Source: Pseudolabrys sp. (lineage in GTDB: Bacteria > Pseudomonadota > Alphaproteobacteria > Rhizobiales > Xanthobacteraceae). From it: a stretch of 64,000 bases of DNA. The translations under genes were made by a program, and so were the position numbers. Shown here piece by piece: positions 46,848 through 55,100 of this stretch. Under the pieces are notes generated by a model. That model had not been told where the DNA came from. It ran no database searches and saw only the letters and a program-made list of their open reading frames with translations. Location of the stretch: the NCBI GenBank assembly GCA_022841665.1, contig JALHRB010000006.1, positions 61,241-125,240 on the forward strand. The letters are read 5' to 3'. Every line of letters starts with the position of its first letter. Positions within the stretch are counted from its first letter, which is position 1.

Positions 46848-47617
46848 CCGCGCTGTTGCAAGCACGTGGTGTCGTGAAGCGCTTCGGCGGCGTGCTGGCG
46901 CTCGACGGGCTCGATCTCACGGTCGCGCGCGGCGAGATCCTCGGGCTCATCGGCCCCAACGGCTCCGGCAAGACCACGTTCTTCAACGTCGCGACAGGCA
47001 TCTATACCGCCGATGCGGGCGATGTGATTTTCGACGGCGCCGACATCACGGCGTTTCCCTCGCGCGCGATCTATCGGGCGGGAATTTCGCGCACCTTCCA
47101 GCGCTCGCGCCTGTCGCTGCCCTTGTCGATCTTCGACAACATCATGATCGGAAACCATAAGCGCCTGCATCAGGGGCTCTGGTTCAATCTCGTCAAACGC
47201 GGCGACTTCAAGCGCGAATTCGAGACGAGTTACCACGCCGCGCGCGCGCTGGTCGAAGTGTTCGAGCCGGCGCTGGCCGGCCGCATGTTCGAGCCGGTCG
47301 CCGGCCTGCCGATGATCGACCGGCGCCGTATCGAGATCTGCCGCGCCCTCATCAGCGAGCCGAAATTGCTGCTGCTCGACGAGCCGTCCGCCGGCATGAC
47401 TCACGATGAGACGACCGAATTGATGAACGACATTCTCCTCGTGCGCGAGCGCAACAAGGATCTGACGATCATCATCGTCGAGCACGAGATGGGGGTGATC
47501 GAACGGATCACCGATCGTTGCGTGGTGCTCAATTTCGGCCGCAAGATCGCAGAGGGGCCGTACCGCGACGTCGCGGCCGATGGCCAGGTGCAAGAAGCCT
47601 ATCTTGGGGTGGCATAG
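46835..47617 (+). CDS. livG: branched-chain-type ABC ATP-binding protein LivG
   Basis: 260 residues from ATG 46835 (inside the end of livM); GTG 46844 is a close alternative. Walker A GPNGSGKTT, ABC signature in the region AGLPMIDRRRIEICRALI (LSxGQ replaced by IDRRR, weak), Walker B LLLLDEPSAGMTHDE and EHEMGVIERI. The poor signature motif is notable but the rest is intact. Confidence 0.92.
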   Translation: MAAVTALLQARGVVKRFGGVLALDGLDLTVARGEILGLIGPNGSGKTTFFNVATGIYTADAGDVIFDGADITAFPSRAIYRAGISRTFQRSRLSLPLSIFDNIMIGNHKRLHQGLWFNLVKRGDFKREFETSYHAARALVEVFEPALAGRMFEPVAGLPMIDRRRIEICRALISEPKLLLLDEPSAGMTHDETTELMNDILLVRERNKDLTIIIVEHEMGVIERITDRCVVLNFGRKIAEGPYRDVAADGQVQEAYLGVA

Positions 47618-47655
47618 CGCATGACGGCGATTCAAACCGAACGGATCACGCTCTG

Positions 47656-48366
47656 ATGTCCGGCATGCTTGAGGTCCATGACCTCTACACGGCCTACGAC
47701 AAGGCCGACGTGCTGCAAGGGGTCTCGCTCGCAGTGCAGGCGGGCAGCATCACATGTCTGCTCGGCTCCAACGGCTCCGGCAAGACCACGCTCGTGCGTT
47801 CGATCCTTGGGCTTACGCCGGCGCGCGCCGGTCGCATCGTGTTCAACGGCACCGACATCACGCGGCTTCCGACCCACAAAGTCATCGCCGCAGGCATCGC
47901 CTGCATTCCCGAGGGGCGGAAAGTCTTTCCCAAGCTGACGGTCGAGGAGAATTTGCGAGTCGGCGCCTATCAGGAATCCTCGGACAAGGTCACGCAGTCG
48001 CGCATGGCCGACATCTTTCGCATCTTTCCGCGCCTTGCGGAGCGCCAAGCCCAGCTTGCCGGCACCATGTCGGGCGGCGAGCAGGCGATGGTGTCGATCG
48101 GCCGCGGCCTGATGTGCGCGCCCAAACTGCTTTTGATCGACGAGCCGTCGCTTGGCCTGTCGCCGCGGCTGGTGAAGGAGAGTTTCAATATTATCCGCCA
48201 GATCAACGAGCGCGGCATCACCGTGCTGCTGGTCGAGCAGAACGTGCATCAGACGCTCGCCATCTCGAATTTTGGCTTCGTCATATCGAAAGGCCGTGTG
48301 GCGACCAGCGGGACGCCGGCGGAGCTTGCAGGCCGCAGCGAGGTGCGTGATGCTTATTTCGGGTAG
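47656..48366 (+). CDS. livF: branched-chain-type ABC ATP-binding protein LivF
   Basis: 236 residues from ATG 47656. Walker A GSNGSGKTT, signature MSGGEQ, Walker B LLLIDEPSLGLSP, LLVEQNVHQTL. Second ATPase of the importer. Only 3 bases separate its stop from the M20 peptidase gene, so that gene belongs to the operon. Confidence 0.94.
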   Translation: MSGMLEVHDLYTAYDKADVLQGVSLAVQAGSITCLLGSNGSGKTTLVRSILGLTPARAGRIVFNGTDITRLPTHKVIAAGIACIPEGRKVFPKLTVEENLRVGAYQESSDKVTQSRMADIFRIFPRLAERQAQLAGTMSGGEQAMVSIGRGLMCAPKLLLIDEPSLGLSPRLVKESFNIIRQINERGITVLLVEQNVHQTLAISNFGFVISKGRVATSGTPAELAGRSEVRDAYFG

Positions 48367-48369
48367 CCG

Positions 48370-49491
48370 ATGCCATCATCGATCGAACTGACGCAGGAAC
48401 TGGTTCGCTTCAACACCGTCAATCCGCCGGGCTCCGAACGCGTGTGCGCGGAACGGCTGGCGGGCTTGCTGGAGGGTGCGGGCTTTGCCGTCGAGCTCGT
48501 TCCGTTCGGCGACGGGCGGGCGCAGATCGTCGCGCGGCTGGGCGGCGCGCCGGGCAAGCTGCCGCTCGGCTTCACCGGCCATATCGACACCGTGCCGCTC
48601 GGTTCGCAGCCCTGGTCGATGGACCCATTCGCAGCCGACATCGCGGACGGCAAGCTTTACGGGCGCGGCGCGTCGGACATGAAAAGCGGCGTCTCGGCTT
48701 TCGTCACCGCCTGCATTGCGCTGGCCGACCGGCTCGCCAGTTCGCCCGGCGTCCTGCTGGTGATCACCGCCGGCGAGGAAACCGGCTGTACCGGCGCCGA
48801 GGCACTGGTCCGCGCAAATGGCGGGCTAGGACAGGTCGGTGCACTTGTTGTCGCGGAGCCGACCGGCAACAAGCCGCTTGTCGGCCACAAGGGGGCGCTT
48901 TGGTTGGAAGCGGAAACCAGAGGGGTGACAGCTCACGGCTCCATGCCAGAGAAAGGGGTCAATGCCGTCTACAAAGCAGCGCGAGCCGTAACGGCGTTGC
49001 AGGAATTCGACTTCAATGTGGCGCGTCATGATGTCCTCGGCGCCCCCACGCTCAATGTCGGCACGATACAAGGCGGACTTAATATCAATTCGGTTCCAGA
49101 CCGGACCATAATCGGTATCGATATCCGCACTATACCGGCGCAAAGCCATGCGCAAATTCGCGATCAATTGACCAGCTATCTTGGCCGAGACGTCATGTTA
49201 AAAACGCTGCTGGACGCCAAAAGTATCTGGACTGATCCGCATCACCCTTGGATCGGCGAAGTGTTCCAAGTCGCACGGGACGTTGAGGGTGTCGATGATA
49301 GTCTCGGAGCTGCACCTTATTTCACGGATGCGTCCGCGCTGACGCCGGCGCTCGGATCGCCGCCTACCGTGATTATTGGACCTGGCGAGTTAGCACTTGC
49401 CCATCAAACGGACGAATATTGCCTCATATCGCGTATTGAGAAAGCGACTGAAATATATTCACAGCTTATTCGGGGTTGGTGCCGCATCTGA
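48370..49491 (+). CDS. M20-family metallopeptidase (ArgE/DapE/CPG2-like)
   Basis: 373 residues. Metal site: GHIDTVPLG (His, Asp), GRGASDMKSG, catalytic GEETGC, AEPTGNK, and a His near the C terminus (LAHQTDEYC). Members cleave acyl-amino acids, dipeptides or amidated compounds. As the last gene of the Liv operon it may process the imported substrate. From ~48900 the base composition becomes clearly AT-richer, continuing into the next non-coding stretch, which suggests a recombinant 3' half. Confidence 0.9.
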   Translation: MPSSIELTQELVRFNTVNPPGSERVCAERLAGLLEGAGFAVELVPFGDGRAQIVARLGGAPGKLPLGFTGHIDTVPLGSQPWSMDPFAADIADGKLYGRGASDMKSGVSAFVTACIALADRLASSPGVLLVITAGEETGCTGAEALVRANGGLGQVGALVVAEPTGNKPLVGHKGALWLEAETRGVTAHGSMPEKGVNAVYKAARAVTALQEFDFNVARHDVLGAPTLNVGTIQGGLNINSVPDRTIIGIDIRTIPAQSHAQIRDQLTSYLGRDVMLKTLLDAKSIWTDPHHPWIGEVFQVARDVEGVDDSLGAAPYFTDASALTPALGSPPTVIIGPGELALAHQTDEYCLISRIEKATEIYSQLIRGWCRI

Positions 49492-49675
49492 TTTTGGTCT
49501 GCAGCTCGGCACGAACGCGTTACTCAACGACGGGGTAGGAATCGGCGTCGATCATGAAATCAGTGTCCTCAGTCGACCGCGGCACGAATTTCCTCAAAAA
49601 ACTCCTTCTCGGGAGGGCGGGGGACTGGTTCGTTCCGACTGGGTGCTCGGCTACCAGTGGAAACCGTGCGGTCAG

Positions 49676-49701
49676 TTCGAATCCCAATCCCTCCGCCACC
49701 A
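49676..49701 (+). other. tRNA-Ser-like 3'-end fragment
   Basis: TTCGAATCCCAATCCCTCCG followed by CCACCA resembles the T-loop-to-CCA end of alphaproteobacterial tRNA-Ser genes (22 of 25 positions by memory of the family), but no 5' half or T-stem pairing exists upstream. Probably an integration relic; chance similarity is possible. Confidence 0.4.
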
Positions 49702-49968
49702 TCCCTTCGCGAACGGCTCTCAGTTGCGGTTTTGCCGCGAGAAAACGCGTGGAATTTGCAGCGCCCTGAGACCAGCCTCTGCACCTTGGGACGTGGCTAG
49801 CTCCCGAAATTCGTTCTCTAGAGCGCCGCTTTCTCTGCGCCTCTGTACTTTGACTTGGAATACGGCTTCGAGCCGCCCTTTAAAACAGGTGTTTTTGAGG
49901 CGTCGGATGACGTCGAGTTCGAGATCAACTCGCTCGATCGAAGTGAGTCGCAAAATGGCCAATTCGCA

Positions 49969-50053
49969 GTTCGAATCTCGCCGACCCAGCCAGCCAGTGC
50001 GAAAAGCAGAGAATTTCTTACGATGATCGCGGAAATGCCCGCCAAACGCGGAG
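49969..50053 (+). other. candidate right attachment-like repeat (degenerate tRNA-Gln 3' end plus flank)
   Basis: Gap-free match of 71/85 to 43008-43092. The tRNA part is degenerate in the T-stem and acceptor (no intact tRNA here). With the left copy it would bound the Liv/M20 operon, about 7 kb. Confidence 0.65.
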
Positions 50054-50172
50054 TCCAGCGGCCGCGAGCCATGCTCGACCGACGGCAATCGATCCTTGTA
50101 CAACGGGTCGCCGCCGTAACAGCGGCTAATGCTTTGCATAGATTGCGCTCCGTCGCGGTCAAATGCTCGCGC

Positions 50173-51909
50173 TCAATATCGCAGCAGGCCGCCGGCGAAA
50201 ATGCGCCAGCCATCGAGGTCGGGCTGATTGGTCCGGCGATTGCTGTACTCGATGAAGGCCGACGCGTCCGGCGCATCGGCGAACAGCCGCGGGAGGTCGC
50301 CGCGCACGCCTCCGCCGATATTGGTCGCGTGAACGCTTCCAATTTCGAGCGCCGTCGGCATTTCATAGATGCGTTCGCCGGTGGCCGCAAAGGCGTAAGG
50401 CGTCAGTACCGCCTTGCCGAGCGCGAAAGGATAGCCGAGTTCGCCGCGCACGACCCAGCCTTTGTCGCCGGCGAGGCTGCCGGCCGTGAAGCCGGACAGC
50501 ATGCGCGACCCGATCGGCGCAAATTGTTCGGAGGTCAACAGGGCTTTGCCGAAGGATGTCTGTGCGAAGGCATCGAGACTCCCCACGAAATCGAGCGGCA
50601 GTGCCTGCACGACTTGGACACGGCCGTCGAGTTTGGTGAAAACGGCGTCGGCGCCTTGGCGCGATAGGGGTAGGAGTGTCGTGGCCTCGGCTGCGGTGCG
50701 CGCGCCCAACCAGTCGATGCCGCGGGACAAGGCACCGCCGAACGCGACAGATGTGCCGAGAACGCGCTCGCGCCAGACCCCGTCGAAACCGGCGCGCAGC
50801 GGGCGCACCCGGTCCTGGCTCAGGCCCACCGGCGATCCCAGCGCCAGGGAGTCGATGCGTTCGTTGGTGGCATCGAGGCGGCCATAGACGGTGAGTTCGA
50901 GGTCGCGCGATTTGATGGCATCGTAACCGAGACGGACATGAAGTTGATCATAATGGCCCTGGCTCGCCGCGCTCGCGGTAACGACGGGCGTGGTCTTGCC
51001 CTGGGTGCCGCCGATGTCGAGCTTCCAGCCGTCGAGGCCGAGCGGCACGATGAGGCCGGCGGTGAGATAGCGGCGCACCGGATCCGCGGTGGTGAGGGTG
51101 TTGTCTGGATAGCCGACGGCCGAGACGCTGAGCTGCTCGCCTTGGCCGAGCGGGCTGTTGGCTGCAAGCGACAGCATGCCCTGTCTGGTGCCAAACGTCG
51201 TCGGCATGGCGTTGTCGACATAGAGGCTTGCCGACACGAGCTGATGCTGTCCGCTGAGCACCAGTATCGAGCCGCCGATCTCCTTACCGGGCGCGAAGGT
51301 CGCCGCAAGCCTCAGTCCGGGAATGTCGCCCGCGATCAGGAGACGCCGCTCCAATTCCGATTGCTTCAGATGCCGCTGACGCAGCAGCGGAGCAACAGCG
51401 GCGGTGGCGCGCTCGCGGACCCGCGCCGCTAGATTGCTGCCATCGATGCTCTCGACAAAGCCGTCGATTATCCGAATGCGGATGCGTGCCCTGTTGTCGA
51501 TCTCCTGGGGCAGCAACACCACGCGCACCAGCGGATAGCCGGCGCGCACATAAATCTCCTGAAGCTTTGCCGTGAGTTCGAAAGCGTCCGCTACGGTGAT
51601 GCGTTTGCCGATCAGCGGCTCGACGAGCTTGCGCCGGGCTTCCGCGAGCTTTTCGAACTCGCCCTCGACGTCGATGCCGGTGAGGACGAAACGCAGTTGC
51701 CGCGCGGCCTCCGGAATTTTGGCGCCGGCGGGGGCCTCGGGAATGAGGATGCGCGGCGAGGGGCGGGCCGGGATCGTCTGCGGCGGCGCTACCAGGCTCG
51801 GGGGAGGCGCGGTCTGGCCCCGGCTCAGGGCCGGCCAAAGCAGCAGAGCGCAGCAGGCCGCTATGGCCGCCGCGTAGCGCTGACGCCGAACTGGTAACGT
51901 CCTCACCAC
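50173..51909 (-). CDS. TpsB outer-membrane transporter (ShlB/FhaC family)
   Basis: 578 residues from GTG 51909: signal peptide (LLLWPALSRGQ), proline-rich helix region, POTRA domain(s) about 75-200 (FVLTGIDVEGEF, IYVRAGYPLVRVVLLPQEID), then a 16-strand-type beta barrel ending LLRY with a terminal aromatic. The VRGE segment WVVRGELGYPF corresponds to the conserved VRGY motif of the inner loop L6. It exports the divergently encoded TpsA. Divergent TpsB/TpsA arrangement is less common than the usual co-directional order. Confidence 0.94.
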   Translation of the reverse strand: MVRTLPVRRQRYAAAIAACCALLLWPALSRGQTAPPPSLVAPPQTIPARPSPRILIPEAPAGAKIPEAARQLRFVLTGIDVEGEFEKLAEARRKLVEPLIGKRITVADAFELTAKLQEIYVRAGYPLVRVVLLPQEIDNRARIRIRIIDGFVESIDGSNLAARVRERATAAVAPLLRQRHLKQSELERRLLIAGDIPGLRLAATFAPGKEIGGSILVLSGQHQLVSASLYVDNAMPTTFGTRQGMLSLAANSPLGQGEQLSVSAVGYPDNTLTTADPVRRYLTAGLIVPLGLDGWKLDIGGTQGKTTPVVTASAASQGHYDQLHVRLGYDAIKSRDLELTVYGRLDATNERIDSLALGSPVGLSQDRVRPLRAGFDGVWRERVLGTSVAFGGALSRGIDWLGARTAAEATTLLPLSRQGADAVFTKLDGRVQVVQALPLDFVGSLDAFAQTSFGKALLTSEQFAPIGSRMLSGFTAGSLAGDKGWVVRGELGYPFALGKAVLTPYAFAATGERIYEMPTALEIGSVHATNIGGGVRGDLPRLFADAPDASAFIEYSNRRTNQPDLDGWRIFAGGLLRY

Positions 51910-52101
51910 GGTCTGACTTACTTGTCCGCTGGATTTTTCCCCTGCCGCGGGGGACGGGGTCGCTGGCAGCCTGATGATATGGTTAACGTTTGACCCAGCT
52001 TAAGTCCTTTCAGAATCAAAAGAATATTCCCCCCATTAACGAGTTCCATCCCATATCCATGGTATATGCTTACGCTCGCCGTTGTCATCGTAATTCGCCC
52101 A

Positions 52102-52158
52102 CTGCGTTTCCTTCGCAGGGGGAAGCCCCGCAAGGCCTGAGGGCCGGGGGCTTGGGGC
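52102..52158 (+). promoter_or_regulatory. tpsA leader hairpins overlapping the ribosome-binding site
   Basis: Hairpin 1: CTGCG (52102-52106)/CGCAG (52114-52118). Hairpin 2: AAGCCCC (52123-52129)/GGGGCTT (52147-52153) with inner GGCC/GGCC. GCCCC (52125-52129) can instead pair with GGGGC (52154-52158), which contains the SD just before ATG 52162, so two folds are possible. Upstream the divergent tpsB-tpsA gap (252 bases) is AT-richer. A riboswitch is not established. Confidence 0.6.
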
Positions 52159-52161
52159 GTT

Positions 52162-55100
52162 ATGCGTAAGTCAGAATGGCGTCGGCACAGCGTCCGGCTG
52201 CCGGGTCATTTCGAGGGCGGAGAGCCGGTCCCGGCGGTCAGGGACATCTTGGACGCCGGGGTGCGCGCTGTCCCGTCCCGGAGCACGCTCGCCGCGGCCC
52301 TCCTTTTCCTCCTAAGCACGACCGCGCTCTCGTCGGCGCAACAGTTGCCGACCGGCGGCACGGTCGCGGCCGGCAGCGCCACCATCGGCACGCCGCAGAA
52401 CGGCACGCTGACCATCAATCAGACCTCGCAGCGCGCCGTTCTGGATTGGACATCGTTCTCGATCGGCCGGGGCGGCACCGTCAATTTCAACCAACCGAAC
52501 GCCGCGGCGGCGACGCTCAACCGCGTCAGCGGCTCGACCCCGTCGACGATCGCCGGCACCATCAACGCGCCCGGCACGGTGCTGCTGGTCAACCCGAACG
52601 GCATCGCCATCACGTCGAGCGGCGTGGTCAATGTCGGCTCGTTCGCGGCCTCGACGCTCAACATCAAAGATCAGGACTTCATGGCGGGGAACTACCGGTT
52701 CTCCGGCAACGGCGCTTCGGCGACCGTCACCAACGCGGGCCGCATCAACGTCTCCGACGGCGGTTTTGCCGCGCTGCTCGGCGGCAGCGTCGCCAACAGC
52801 GGGGTGATCTCTGCGCGCCTCGGCAAGGTCGGGCTTGCCAGCGGCGAACTGGTGACGCTCGACCTCGCTGGCGACGGCTTCCTGTCGGTTGCGGTGCCGA
52901 CGAGCCAGCTCGGCAACATCGTCGATGCCCAGGGCCGGCCGCTCGTCTCCAACACCGGCAAGATTAAGGCCGACGGCGGCGCCGTCTATCTCAGGGCGGC
53001 GACGGCGGCGACGCTGCTGCGCGACGCGGTGAACGTACCTGGCTCGATCCGCGCCAACAGCGTCGGCACCCGCAACGGCAAGATCGTCATCGGCGGCGGC
53101 GCGGGCGGCAACGTGAAGATCAGCGGCCGCCTTGCCGCCAACGGCCGCAAGGGCGGCAACGGCGGAAGCGTCTCCGTCACCGGCGCAGACATCGGGGTCA
53201 GCGGCAAGATCTCCGCCAAGGGCCAATCCGGTGGCCGCATCGACGTAACCGGCACTGACGTGGCGCTCGCCGGCGCCTCGATCGACGTTTCGGGCTTGAA
53301 TGGCGGCGGCATCGTCAACATCGGTGGCAACGCTCTCGGCAAGGGCCCGCTGGCGAACGCAATCACGACCTCCGCCGACGCGGCGACGACGATCCGTGCC
53401 GACGCGACCCAGAACGGCAATGGTGGCAGCGTTGTCGTCTGGTCCGACGACGCCACCACCTTCAAAGGGACGATCAGCGCGCGTGGCGGAGCGCAAGGCG
53501 GCGACGGCGGCCAGGTCGAGACATCCGGCCACTCGCTCGACATCGCCGGCGCCACCGTCGACGCCGGTGCGGCCAAGGGAAAGGCCGGCGCATGGCTGCT
53601 CGACCCCTATGATTTGACGGTTGCCGGCTCCGACGCGACGACCATCGCTTCATCGCTCAACAGCGGCACGGCGGTCACGCTCACCACCAGTGCTACCGGT
53701 AGCAGCGGACCAGGCACCGCCAACAGCGCGGGGGTCGGCGATATCACGATCAACGCTCCGATCGCGTGGAGCACGACCGCCGGCCTGACGCTGAGCGCCT
53801 ATCGGAATGTCGTATTGAACGCCAACCTCAGCGCCAGTGCCGCGGCGCCCATTACGCTCGCCGCCGACAATACCGGCACCGGCACCGGAACGGTAACCTT
53901 CGGTTCCGGCATTGCCGCCACGACCGCCGGGACCGCGACGCTGTTCTACAATCCGTCGGCCTATACGACGCCGACCAGTTTCAGCGGGTCGGTGACCGCG
54001 ACCGGCGGACTGACCGCCTATATGCTGGTCAATACCGCCGACAACTTGCAGACCGGCGTCGCGAGCAACCTGTCGGGCACTTACGCGCTCGGCCGCGACA
54101 TCGATCTGTCGAGCATCAGCAATTTCACTCCGATTGGCCGATCGCCGGTATTCAGTGGCGTATTCAACGGCCAAGGCCACACGATCTCGAATCTGACGAT
54201 CAATTCCACGACCGGTAGTACGGGCCTTTTCGGCGAGACCGGTACGGGTTCGTCGATTTCGAATCTGACGTTGAGCAATGTCAACATCACCACTACCAGA
54301 CCCCGCACCGGTGCGCTCGTCGGGATATCCGCCGGCACGATCAGCAACGTGTCCGCCAGCGGCACCGTCACTGTCAACGGCGCGGTGCAATTTACTGGTG
54401 GTCTTGTCGGCGGCACCGGCGGTGGATCCAGGATCAGCAATTCCTCCTCGAGCGTCACCGTCAATGCGCTGACGAACGGCGCCTCCTACATCGGCGGCCT
54501 CGCGGGCCAGCATTGGGTCGATCAAGGCATCTCCAATTCTTATGCGACCGGTGCGGTCAACGTCGGCAACGCGACGAACGTTGGCGGCTTGGTCGGAGGG
54601 AACAATTCTGCGCTATCGAATTCCTACGCGACCGGCACGGTCACTGCCGGCAGCGGGGCGACAGCGGTCGGCGGGCTCGTTGGTCTCAATGCGAGTTCGG
54701 TCTCCAACGTCTACTCGACGGGCTCCGTTTCGGCTGCTGGCGCGACCAATGTGGGCGGGTTGGTCGGGTCGAACTCCGGGACCGTGACCAACGGCTTTTG
54801 GAATACGGAGACAAGCGGGCAGGCGACCAGCGCGGCCGGCACGGGCAAGACCACGGCGCAGATGCAGAGTCTCGCCACCTTTACCGGCGCGGGCTGGAGC
54901 ATCGACGATGCCGGCGGCACGGCGAGCACCTGGCGCATATATGACGGCAACACCTATCCGCTGTTGCGTGCCCTCCTGACACCACTCACCGCGACCTACG
55001 CCGACCAGAGCAAGGCCTACGACGGGTCGACGTATGGCGGCAGCTTCGGCACGCCGACTTTGTCGGTCCCCGGCGCGTCGCTGAGCGGCAGCGCCACCGT

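Larger units (their letters stand above)
49492..50172. other. 681-base region without a functional gene, AT-shifted
   Basis: Between the M20 gene and tpsB. Frames here (for example 49397-50026) lack coding character. It carries two tRNA-3'-end-like fragments (49676 and 49969) and looks like decayed integration debris. Confidence 0.65.

Noticed and set aside
49397..50026. 209-codon rightward frame overlapping the end of the M20 gene
   Set aside because: No start signal, no domain, and it runs through tRNA relics.
49720..50139. Minus-strand frames with GWLGRRDSNCELA-like text
   Set aside because: Same tRNA-derived artefact, from the degenerate tRNA end at 49969; supports the tRNA relic rather than a gene.
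52060..52161. c-di-GMP-I riboswitch in the tpsA leader
   Set aside because: Only a short GCAAGGCC-type match; the GAAA tetraloop/receptor and second stem of the aptamer are absent.
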